In this document: positions 11,574 to 20,185 of the stretch, one piece after another | Numbering within the stretch: position 1 is the first letter of the stretch | Layout of the letters: each line of letters opens with the position of its first letter | NCBI RefSeq assembly: GCF_000835495.1 | Contig: NW_015622542.1 | Location: 6,408,485 to 6,472,484 of the forward strand | Length of the DNA: 64,000 bases | Reading direction: 5' to 3' | Source of the DNA: Cladophialophora immunda | Taxonomy: Eukaryota > Ascomycota > Eurotiomycetes > Chaetothyriales > Herpotrichiellaceae | Notes under the pieces: model-generated | Told to the model about the DNA's origin: nothing | Database searches by the model: none | The model's input: the letters and a program-made list of their open reading frames with translations, nothing else | Position numbers and translations under genes: made by a program

Positions 11574-12101
11574 CGTGTCTGGATGTTTGGGACACTGTTC
11601 GGAGCAAATACTTGGGAGGCGATCAGATAGGAAGGCTGATGCTCAGGGATAGCACGCCTTTACTACGCTGTCGTTGCCAACATCTCATTTGCCCTCCATA
11701 CACATGTTATGAGAGCTCGAGTCCCCACAATAAGAAACACCGCGGTTCCGGATTGGGCTAGACCCTGTGTAACTCTGGGTCCACTCCTGTCTACCTAGTG
11801 CCTACCTACCTGCCTCGGTCAAATTCAACGTCCCAATCTCTATGCCGCATGTCCCTGATAGTGCTCGGCTCTAATTTATCGAGGTATGGCAATATGCAGG
11901 TCTCCCACCCAGCAGTCCAGGACGCCGTCAGCACCAACGAGGTCGAACGAAGAACTGCTGCGCCGAGGCAACGAAGGTCTGGTATAAGTAGACTATGCAA
12001 GATTTGGCATTGTGCTCCCCCGACACCACGCGTCCATTGAAATCCGGAAGATTATAGTTTTTGCGAAAGCTACTGTGGAACGAACGTTCCCAGTCACAAA
12101 T
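11574..12101. promoter_or_regulatory. Divergent promoter, monooxygenase / SDR
   Basis: A 528-bp spacer between two start codons pointing away from each other. It contains CTCGG/CCGAG-type triplets (for example G-T-G-C-T-C-G-G near 11862) as elsewhere in the cluster. No gene is visible inside. Co-regulation of the pair is inferred from geometry. Confidence 0.5.
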
Positions 12102-12941
12102 ATGGCACCTACTCCGCCACCAAGCAGTGCTCAAGGGAAGCCTAGCTGGATCCTCACACCCGATCACAGCACGACCGTCTCGCGAATTCAGTCCGTCGCG
12201 GGCAAAGTCGCCGTGGTCACGGGCGGCGGTCGCGGAATCGCTGCACAGATCGCTTGTGGTCTCGCAGAGGCCGGCGCCCTGGTCGCTGTCCTCGATATTC
12301 TTCCTGCCCCGGTCATAGAAGACTTCGATCCTATCCTTCAGGCATGTCCACAAGCCAAATTCTACCGCGCCGACGTGACATCCTCCGAGTCACTTGCACA
12401 AGCCTTCCGTTCTGTGCTGCAAGACTTTGGGAAGATCGACATCTGCGTCGCCGGGGCAGGCGTTCTCGGCGAAACCCAGCTGATCGACGTCCCGGAGTCG
12501 GAACTCCTCCGTCAAGTCAACATCAACCAGCTGGGTGTCTTCTTCACGGTCCAACAGGCGGCACGGCAGATGGTGGCTCAAGGCCACGGGGGAGCGATTC
12601 TTGTTATTGCATCCATTGCCGCCCACGGATCGTTGAGGGGCCAGCTGTCGTCCGTCTACGTGATGACCAAATGGGCGATAAGAGGGCTTGTGCGGCATGC
12701 TGCACTCGAGCTGGGACAACACCAAATCCGGATCAACTCTCTCTCCCCCGGATACGTCCAAACTGGGCTTTCCATCCCCTTTATCACCGAAGAGAGGTTG
12801 AAAGTCTGGAACTCCACCGTGGCCTTGGGCCGCATGGAAAGACCCGACGAGCTCAAGGCGCCTGCGGTGTTTTTGTGCAGCGACGCGGCGAGCTACATAA
12901 CGGGCACAGATTTGCTGGCTGACGGTGGTGCTTTGTGCTAA
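12102..12941 (+). CDS. Short-chain dehydrogenase/reductase
   Basis: Single exon of 279 aa from the ATG at 12102; an upstream in-frame ATG at 12012 would add 30 residues lacking SDR features. The NAD(P)-binding motif V-V-T-G-G-G-R-G-I-A sits near residue 34. The usual N-A-G motif is replaced by V-A-G-A-G near 118. The catalytic Y-x-x-x-K (V-Y-V-M-T-K) is near 185 and the C-terminus has the classical Y-I-T-G-T-D-L-L-A-D-G-G. A classical SDR of this type interconverts a secondary alcohol and a ketone. Next to a Baeyer-Villiger-type enzyme, it is well placed to make the ketone substrate. That role is inferred from context. Confidence 0.88.
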   Translation: MAPTPPPSSAQGKPSWILTPDHSTTVSRIQSVAGKVAVVTGGGRGIAAQIACGLAEAGALVAVLDILPAPVIEDFDPILQACPQAKFYRADVTSSESLAQAFRSVLQDFGKIDICVAGAGVLGETQLIDVPESELLRQVNINQLGVFFTVQQAARQMVAQGHGGAILVIASIAAHGSLRGQLSSVYVMTKWAIRGLVRHAALELGQHQIRINSLSPGYVQTGLSIPFITEERLKVWNSTVALGRMERPDELKAPAVFLCSDAASYITGTDLLADGGALC

Positions 12942-13093
12942 GACGGATGAACTTTTTATACTTGGGTTTGCAATCTCCTCCCACAATCCGACTAGAACTT
13001 AGGAGCCAGGCATGATGCCCTGTCGAGAGCAGGGTGTATGGGGATGAATAGACCGATAACCTTCACTGACCCACAAGACAAAAGCCAGCTTCA

Positions 13094-14187
13094 TCAGAAC
13101 ATGGCAATGGCGTTGGACGGTGACCCAATCCCACTAGCTATGTTCAGGGGGGCGCTGGCGAGGTAAAATGACCACCGTTCTCGACTGCGGCACACCTCTG
13201 ACAATTTCTCCAGATCCCAGAGCTTTCCAACGGGCATCCCCCACATGGCCAGGAAATGCTCGTGGAGCACAATGTCCCCCGGCGGCCAGGCCTCGTATGT
13301 GATGTTGTCCGCCACAACGGCAGAGAAGTGATGATTCCAATGCCTTGGCCGTTCATCAGCTCGAGATAGCGTCAGTAGCTGGGACGGCTGGGGGAGGCTC
13401 ACCATCTGCATGAGGCCATCGAGGCTTCAAGCCCCAAATACTCGCCGTTCTCTACTATCCCTTGCCTATTCTCGTCATCGGTCGCCGAGTTACTCCACGC
13501 AATGAAACCTGTGCGAACAAAAAGAATGTCCCCCGGTTTTAAGACCGTCTTTTGCCATTTCACGACCTGCTCGAGCTGGGAGATTGTGATCTCCCCTCGC
13601 CTGGCGGGATGGTACTCATGGCCATTCTCGGTCGCCCAAGCAGCCCAATCCAGCAGGACGCCCCTGCCACAGATGCCGCCTCGAGCACTCCACAACCTGG
13701 TTCCCGGATGAAGACCATTGTCCGCGTGGAATTCCGCGTGGTCGAGGTCGTTGTAGTATTTCCTGCTCCTGATAAGGGTCAATGGAAGACCGTATCTGCG
13801 CGTCCCCCATCTCTCCTGGCCTTACCTCTGATGTGCATAGTGTAATGGCGTATCCCAGTGGGATCCATGCTGCGGACAGAAGGCGATTTCCTCATCGTTG
13901 GCGTAGAATCCCTTGGAACTCAGATCTACAATCCGATGTTGTACCGTCCTTCGCGCGAAACCACTGTAGCGTGGCTTCTCCATGTCCCAGTTCAGGGACA
14001 CCGTCTGGCCACATAGGATCTCCCCTCTGGCCGCGTCCAGAACTCTTTGCTGTGTTAGCAGGTTCAGCGTACCAAGCTGGTCGGTCTGCCCATTGCGATC
14101 AAACAAGGTCCAGGCACATCCTCTGAGGCTACCATCTGGAGAAGATGGGAGCGCGTCGAAATCTGGCAACGCTACAGAATCCCCCAT
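13094..14187 (-). CDS. Cyclase-family metal-dependent hydrolase (kynurenine-formamidase-like), copy 1
   Basis: Three exons read on the minus strand: 14187-13826, 13768-13403 and 13343-13094 (introns of 57 and 59 bp), about 325 aa. The start is the first real ATG, M-G-D-S-V-A-L-P. Conserved pieces are D-Q-L-G-T-L-N-L-L-T near residue 40, the metal-site motif H-G-S-H-W-D-T-P-L-H near 110, G-R-G-V-L-L-D-W near 160, L-K-P-G-D-I-L-F-V-R-T-G-F near 205 and a C-terminal G-S-P-S-N-A-I-A-M-F. The family (Pfam Cyclase, PF04199) includes kynurenine formamidase and isatin hydrolase, which open C-N or lactam bonds with a divalent metal. In this setting it may hydrolyse a lactone or cyclic dione. A second copy lies at 30012-31378 with a different metal site. 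Confidence 0.88.
13344..13402 (-). other. Predicted intron 2 of cyclase copy 1
   Basis: Donor GTGAGC, acceptor CCAAG (AAG rather than CAG/TAG). Splicing gives C-R-W-H-W-N-H-H-F-S-A-V, matching the same region of copy 2 (N-Y-F-S-A-V). Confidence 0.75.
13769..13825 (-). other. Predicted intron 1 of cyclase copy 1
   Basis: Donor GTAAGG, acceptor ATCAG, phase 2. It links H-Y-A-H-Q-R to S-R-K-Y-Y-N-D. An acceptor six bases further on would also keep frame. Confidence 0.7.
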
Positions 14188-14708
14188 TTCCTTTGTGTCA
14201 AGCACCTTTTGCGGATGGAAATGCGGCGGCTTTTCTGTTCTTGAGTGGTAAAACTTCTGTGTCCGCTCTTTGAGAGGACATTTTTAGGGAGGACAAGGAG
14301 CGGCCACACCTGAGAGTCGTACCCAAGGCTTCTAGCCCCCGGTTCCATGCAGAAGAGACTCGGCCTCTTGGTACACAGGCAGCGTTTCCCTGGTGTCCGG
14401 ACCCACCGTCCCTAGTCATGGTGTGCCGAGGCCTTGATACGCCTCGTTTCTGGCCGAGAAACTTGGGAAGAGGCCCCTTTTCCTTGAGTCGGTGAGGCAT
14501 CCCTCCACCCTCAGACCACCTAGGTTGGCATTCTGAGTGAACGCGTTCTCCAGTCTGTCGGGGCCTACAGGGACCCAACACCCCAAGGGGATCTCTCCCT
14601 ACCACCTGGGGATACTTGAATCCTGGAGCACCCCAGCGAGGGCCAGTTACATCGCCCTGCTCCACCCATTGCATTTTACGAGCATTCGGGACATATTCCA
14701 CCGTACCC
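14188..14708. promoter_or_regulatory. Divergent promoter, cyclase copy 1 / MFS transporter
   Basis: A 521-bp spacer between divergent start codons. It contains G-A-C-T-C-G-G at about 14348-14358 and C-C-G-A-G-G near 14424, related to elements in other cluster promoters. No supported gene inside. Confidence 0.45.
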
Positions 14709-16235
14709 ATGGGCAGGTTTCAACGCGGATTCTTACCCGTCAAGGGTCTGGCCCTGCAAGGCGGCGTGACCATCTGTTCCGCCATGACGTTTCTGCTGTT
14801 TGGTTACGATCAAGGGGTATTCGGCGGTCTCATCGCCATCCCATCGGTGCTGGAAGACTTGAAAATCGCGCCGACGGACGCCAATCTCCAGGGGACCGTC
14901 ATTGCTCTCTTTGACATCGGTTGCTTGGTCGGGTGCCTAATCTGTGCATTCGCGGGCGAGACCCTAGGTCGACGCACATTCATCTTCATCGGCGGCCTCT
15001 TGATCATCCTGGGAGCCGGATTGCAAGCTGGCTCCCCGGATTGGCACATGATGATCGGGGGAAGAGTGGTGGCCGGCGTGGGCGTGGGCATGGAGACGTC
15101 CTTCATCCCGATCTGGGTGTCGGAATGCGCTCGAGCCGCTCACCGCGGCGCGCTGGTGGCGGTCCAGATGTCTCTCGTCCTCATGGGCCTGGTGGTCTCG
15201 TACTGGTTCGACTATGGCACCGTCCGCAACCTGACGGGAGGGGTGGTGTGGCGCCTCCCGCTGGCGTTCCAGGCCGTCTTTGTCTGCATCACCCTGGCCA
15301 CCATCTGGACCCTGCCCGAGTCCCCGCGTTGGCTCTACAAAAAGGGGCATATCGCCGACGCCGACGACGTCATTGCGCGCATCTACAACGTCCCCGTGGA
15401 CGACGTCTACGTCGAGAAGCATCGCGAGGAGGTCCTCCAGGCCTTGGAGGCGGAGAAGGAGGTGGTCTTCCGGCTCCAGGACATCTTCTGTGACCAGTCC
15501 AAGGTCAACACGTCCTGGCGGATCTGGGTCTGCGTCATCATCCAGTTCCTGCAGCAGCTCGGCGGCATCAACTTCATCGCCTACTACGCCGCCTACCTCT
15601 TCATCAACAACCTGGGCATGAGCCAGCACCAGGCCACCTTGACGGCAGGGGGGCTCAGCCTCGTCTTCTGGGGCGGCTCCCTGACCGCCATCTACACCGT
15701 GGAGCGATTCGGCCGCCGGCCCGTGCTCCTCTGGGGCGCGGTCGCCTGCTCCGTCTGCATGATCTGCTACACCGTCGGCCTCGCCGTCTTCAGCCAGGCT
15801 AGCCTGACCATGGCCGTCGTCTTCATCTTCCTGTTCGACTTCTCGTTCGGCGCGTCCTGGTGCATCGTTCCCTGGATGTACTCCCCGGAGGTCACGCCGC
15901 TGCATGTGCGGCACGTCGGCACGTCGCTTGCGGTCGGCACCGAGTGGCTGATGACCTTTGTGGTGGTCAAGGTCGGGCCGATCGGGATCCAGCACGTCGG
16001 GTGGCGGTTCTACCTCCTCTTCTGCGTCTTCAACGTCGTCCAGGTCGTCTTCGTCTACTTCGCGGTCCGCGAGACCAAGGGCCTCACCCTGGAAGAGATC
16101 GACTGCGTGTGGGCCAAGCCCGAGTACAAGGCCGAGTTGGAGGCGAGGCTGCACAGCGTCGAGCACGAGGCCCGAATCGGGGAAAAGGGCGAGTCCTCGC
16201 TCCACGTGGAGGCACACCCGGTCCCCCAGGCGTGA
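14709..16235 (+). CDS. MFS transporter, sugar-porter family, copy 1
   Basis: Single exon of 508 aa starting M-G-R-F-Q-R-G; an in-frame ATG 93 bases upstream adds residues unlike the family. Twelve hydrophobic segments are visible. Sugar-porter signatures are F-G-Y-D-Q-G-V-F-G-G near residue 33, G-E-T-L-G-R-R near 82, P-E-S-P-R-W-L near 210, Q-Q-L-G-G-I-N near 280, E-R-F-G-R-R-P near 335 and E-T-K-G-L-T-L-E-E-I near 458. Fungal members carry hexoses, quinate, lactose or other small polar molecules with protons. Sequence alone does not fix the substrate. Within this cluster it probably imports the pathway's growth substrate or a glycoside. Codons are strongly GC-biased at third positions. Confidence 0.92.
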   Translation: MGRFQRGFLPVKGLALQGGVTICSAMTFLLFGYDQGVFGGLIAIPSVLEDLKIAPTDANLQGTVIALFDIGCLVGCLICAFAGETLGRRTFIFIGGLLIILGAGLQAGSPDWHMMIGGRVVAGVGVGMETSFIPIWVSECARAAHRGALVAVQMSLVLMGLVVSYWFDYGTVRNLTGGVVWRLPLAFQAVFVCITLATIWTLPESPRWLYKKGHIADADDVIARIYNVPVDDVYVEKHREEVLQALEAEKEVVFRLQDIFCDQSKVNTSWRIWVCVIIQFLQQLGGINFIAYYAAYLFINNLGMSQHQATLTAGGLSLVFWGGSLTAIYTVERFGRRPVLLWGAVACSVCMICYTVGLAVFSQASLTMAVVFIFLFDFSFGASWCIVPWMYSPEVTPLHVRHVGTSLAVGTEWLMTFVVVKVGPIGIQHVGWRFYLLFCVFNVVQVVFVYFAVRETKGLTLEEIDCVWAKPEYKAELEARLHSVEHEARIGEKGESSLHVEAHPVPQA

Positions 16236-16589
16236 GGTGGTCTCGGAAACTGAACGCATTAAGAGTCAACAGGGTCGAAGTCGACGGAAAGGAACGGCAG
16301 TGCAGAGGGAGGTTGGAAAATGCTGTGTGCCCGGGTTGTCTTGGCGAAATATAGCTCTATCGTTAAAATCAATTCTTTTTTATAACTTCTGAGGGATAGG
16401 TTGGCTCTACAGTCGAACTACTTCGTCCGTATTAGATTTAGTCGCATGAACTCTATCTCTTCGTCTTTATCCAAGTATATTTCTCACCAGGAGCCACTCT
16501 TTCTTTCTTGACTCAGAAGCATTCACTGTGTAGACACTCTAACGCGCAAATTGATTTCACCGTCCCAAAGTTCTCGCTGAGCCACCCCT
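16236..16589. other. Convergent spacer, MFS copy 1 / acyl-CoA synthetase
   Basis: About 350 bp of AT-rich sequence between two 3' ends, including T-rich and A-rich tracts suited to 3'-end formation. No gene seen. Confidence 0.5.
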
Positions 16590-18534
16590 TCAGAGTCTCG
16601 GACGTGGCGACTCTAGATCTACCGTCGTCATGTCCGTCTCCCTGACGACATCCTCCGCACCTGCCGGCGCTCGTTCCTCACGCAGTGCCCGCTTCAGGAT
16701 CTTCCCGGTCGGGCTTTTGGGGATACTCGGCACGAAGCGGATCTCTGCAAGCCACTTGTGGCGAGCCCTCTTCTGCTGCACCAGCCGCAGCAGTTCCACG
16801 CCGGTCGCCTTCTTGTCCGCTTCGGACGGGCCCAAACTGCGGAGGGCGACGAACGCGACCGGTCTTTCCCCGGCGAAAGGGTCCGGGGTGCCCAGGACGG
16901 CACAGCTCTCGACGTTCGGGTGCGTGAGGAGGAGATCTTCCAGCTCCGCCGGGGCCACGCCGATGCCTTTGACCTTGATGAGGTCCTTGATGCGGTCGCT
17001 GACGACGAGAAATCCATCCCGGTTCATGCGGCCCACGTCGCCCGTGTGCAGCCAGTTGTCTGTGTCGAACGTGGACGCCGTCGCCCGGGGATCGTCGAGA
17101 TAGCCCGCGGTAATCTGAGGACCCCGGGCGAGGATCTCGCCGGTTTCGTCCACGCCCAGCTCCCGCCCGTCATCGACGGACCGGATCATGATTTCGGTGT
17201 TTGCCACCAGGGTTCCCGCGAACCCGGCATTCTCGTAGCCGAGCTTGCCCGGAGGGTGGAGGGTGATTGCGCTGCACGATTCGGTGAGGCCGTAGCCTTG
17301 CTTGAAGCCTGTCTGAGGGAATCGCCGGTGCAGGACCTCTAGGATGCCGTCTGACAGTGGCGCGGCGCCCGAAAAGAATCTCCGGACGCAGCTCAAGTCA
17401 TATTTTATGACGACCGGGCTCTTCGCCAGTAAGACGATGATCGGGGGCACCAGGCAGAGTTCTCGGATTTCGTACTTGGACACCACGCCCAACATCACAT
17501 CCAGGGAGAACTTGCGCATGAGATAGACTTCGGCGTTTAGGACGATCGGTACGTGGAGAATGTGGACGAGGCCCTGGACTAGACAGCGGACGTCGTCAGC
17601 GCACGTATCTTTAGGTGGCATCTTGGATCCTTACTGTGGAAGACTGGGAGCGCCCCTAGAACCCGACGGTGGTCGGCAGGGGTGATTTGGGCCACCTGCA
17701 GGCATTGAGCAATGACATTGTGATGTGAGATGATTACCTGGACGGGTCAGTGTGACGGCCTGGTCATGAGCTGGGACTTGAAGGGCACTCACTGCCTTGG
17801 GAAGGCCCGTCGTGCCACTGCTGAAGTTCAAAAAGGCGCAGATGTCTCTGTTCGTCTGGCCGGCCGGTATCGAGAAGGCGACCACTTGGCCCTCTTTCCC
17901 ACGACTCTTTCCCAGTTTTGCCAGCCCTCTCAGTGATCTTCTTGTCGCCATCTCATCACGCTGGTCCTCGAGGAGCAATATTTTGCAGTCCCTGGTCCCC
18001 GATTCCCGGACCGCAGCCACGGCGACGCTCTCAAGTTCAGGGATCGTCCACAGAACTTTGGCACTGATCTTTTGCAGGGCGTAAGAGAGCTCGTCCTTCC
18101 CATAGCTAGGTGACACCCCTGAAACTCTGGCTCCTACAACCCTCGGCCTGGTTAGCCTTGTATCAAGATATCACAGCGCGGTGGAACCAACCTAGCCGTA
18201 AGGCGCCGAAGATGGCGACGGGGTACCATATCGAATTGGGACTGAAAATTGCGACCGAATCCCCTGCACGAATACCATACTCTGTGGTCAATGCAGTCGA
18301 CAAGTGTGTCGCATACCCTTTAAGCTGTAAATACGTGACCCGGTTCTGCGTGTCCACATCTGTATAGCCTGATGTCGTGCGTGTCGTCAGTCGGTCGATA
18401 GAATGCTCGAGCAGCCAGTCCCAGATGGTCGTGTCCGTAGGAACTGTCTGATAGTCAGTGACATTTCTTTTTCGCTCAGTGGTAAATACTTGATACTTGC
18501 CGTTAATACGGGGGTGGGAAGAGTGGAAGACCAT
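16590..18534 (-). CDS. Acyl-CoA synthetase, 4-coumarate-CoA ligase-like
   Basis: Four exons on the minus strand: 18534-18192, 18118-17793, 17737-17635 and 17578-16590, about 586 aa. The start M-V-F-H-S-S-H-P is typical of fungal 4CL-like enzymes. ANL-superfamily motifs are the P-loop N-F-S-S-G-T-T-G-L-P-K near residue 215, P-V-F-H-I-Q-G-L-V-H near 255, Y-G-L-T-E-S near 350, L-H-T-G-D-V-G near 445, D-R-I-K-D-L-I-K-V-K-G near 465 and the catalytic-lysine motif P-T-G-K-I-L-K-R near 555. The reaction is ATP-dependent adenylation of a carboxylic acid, then transfer to CoA. The C-terminus ends R-P-R-L, a weak peroxisomal PTS1-like tripeptide (P-R-L). It is divergent from the AtuA homologue and probably activates an acid produced by the ALDH or the hydrolases. 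Confidence 0.9.
17579..17634 (-). other. Predicted intron 3 of the acyl-CoA synthetase
   Basis: GTAAGG...CTAG, phase 1. Splicing restores P-V-F-H-I-Q-G-L-V-H-I-L-H. Confidence 0.85.
17738..17792 (-). other. Predicted intron 2 of the acyl-CoA synthetase
   Basis: GTGAGT...CCAG, phase 0, directly after the P-loop. It joins G-L-P-K-A to V-I-I-S-H-H-N. Confidence 0.85.
18119..18191 (-). other. Predicted intron 1 of the acyl-CoA synthetase
   Basis: GTTGGT...TTTCAG, phase 1. It joins A-L-R-L-G to V-S-P-S-Y-G. The donor is weaker than usual, so the exact site is less certain. Confidence 0.6.
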
Positions 18535-20185
18535 CGTTCTATCCCCGTGGCGCTTACGGTCGTGTTTGCTCTCCAAGGACTATGCTGCTGCTGCGAGCTT
18601 TTCTTTGGCTTCCGGTGGTCCAAAGGCTTGGTGGCAGGAGAAGGAGCCGCCCGAAGACGCTTCGATCGAATCCGGAGGGGCAGCATTTGAGAGGTCCCGA
18701 GGCCAGGCAAGCTTCACTATGTAAACATAGCTCAGCCTCGGTTTGTCAGAGGACATTCGGCCTGGGACCAGCGCTTCCTCTGGACCCGAAGGAGTCTCGA
18801 AGCAGCTCTTGCGTGTGGGAAAGCCTTCTCGTGCTATTTCTCGCTACTGGAGACCGATGAATTTGTCCGCCGAGAAATTAGGGAGACCCTACTGAGGAGA
18901 CATGTGGTCGAGTCACATCGGGACGCATTACGATAAGCCTGAAATTCTTCTCGAACCCATCACAGAGGCTAGATTCGACCCAGTATAGAGCCCCGATCAA
19001 CTGGAGGGAGCGTTTCTGCACCATGTTTGATATCGAATGCTGGACAACGGCGACAGGAGGACCATCCCACCCCTCTGGAGATTGTGAGTTTGTCTCCCAA
19101 CCCACGACATCAATGCTTGGCCACTTGGGTTTCCATCCTTATGATTCAATTGCGCCTGTCCCCTAGGTGTATCAACACTACTGAGTAAAGTCTTGGCACT
19201 GCTTTATATTTGTAACTGAACTTTTCAGAATGATATGCGTTAATAGATGTTATACCTAGAGCCTTAAGCATCTTGTAGAGAATTTTTAGAGCGCGAGAAA
19301 GAGAGGGTAGTGTTAAAAATAGTAATATAGAGGCGAGAGGCGGTTCAGGTGGTCTCTCGGATGGGTCACTTTGGGCAGACTTCTCTCCCCTTGCACGATC
19401 TTTATTACTTCTTTTTGAAAGAACTAGTAATAGAATAGAGTATTACTTTTGAATCTCTCTAGCAACTAATTTTTTGAACCTTTGCTCCTTGTGGAGCGGT
19501 GCTCAAGAGGTCATAAATCTTCGACGCTAAGACTTTAGCAATGTTGGCCACGCAGGGAATAGTCTGGATTCCAGCCAAGAGGGACCTTTCGAATCAGTCC
19601 AGTGTCGCACCCTTCTTGGATATGCATCGCATCAGACCGAGGAGTAACCTGCGGGGAACCGATAACAAGGAAACTATAGCATCCATTTTGGAGTGTCTGC
19701 ATGTAATAATGCGGGGATAGAACTCCTTCCAGCATCCCTCCTTCGCTTCCCCAGCAGGTGGAATACTAGGTACTCGGCGTCGCCCGTCTCATCGGACAAC
19801 GGAAGCCGAACCTCGATGACTGGGAGCGTGGCCTCGGCAAGTTGCGATAGTCATAGTTCAACCTCCACCTCCACCTCTGCGACCATAGCATTGACGCGAC
19901 CTCGGCCTAATCCAATCGATTGACTTTGGCTGTCTCCAACTGATGCCTCGAGACTCGGAGCTTTGGCCAAGAGGCGACTCGGGCTGGTGGCTTTGTTCAG
20001 TGGCTTCCTTCGGACTGTTCGCACTATACTGTTGCATCGTGGCCATTGACTGCGACTGCTAGCTGGCTCCCAAGAGACTTGGGAACTTTTACTCTAAGTT
20101 CCATGCTCGAAGGCTTTTGTTCCCTTTTCACGTCGCGGACCAGAAATCAGGACACTTCTGGAGGTTATACTCGAGTGCCAGCGCC
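18535..20185. promoter_or_regulatory. Long divergent intergenic region, acyl-CoA synthetase / AtuA-like gene
   Basis: A 1.65-kb spacer, the longest in the cluster. Its middle (about 19140-19500) is AT-rich and unlike the flanks and may hold a transposon remnant. The part next to the AtuA-like gene has repeated C-C-T-C-G-G / C-T-C-G-G-A-G elements (near 19832, 19890 and 19950). No coding region is supported. Confidence 0.5.
19311..19464. mobile_element. Possible solo-LTR-like or degenerate transposon remnant
   Basis: An AT-rich segment that starts T-G-T-T-A-A-A and ends C-T-A-G-C-A, as long terminal repeats do. It carries a hairpin at 19426-19447 with AGTAAT and ATTACT arms. I find no target-site duplication at its edges and no coding remnant, so this is a weak call. 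Alternative: ordinary AT-rich promoter sequence. Confidence 0.25.

Noticed and set aside
10323..11630. 435-codon open frame antisense to the flavin monooxygenase
   Set aside because: The minus strand holds all the FAD and NADPH motifs; the plus-strand frame is a shadow.
14964..16259. Long open frame (431 codons) on the minus strand opposite MFS copy 1
   Set aside because: It is antisense to a clear transporter with strong third-position GC bias, which removes stops on the other strand. The translation is Asp/Glu/Gln/Arg-rich without family resemblance.
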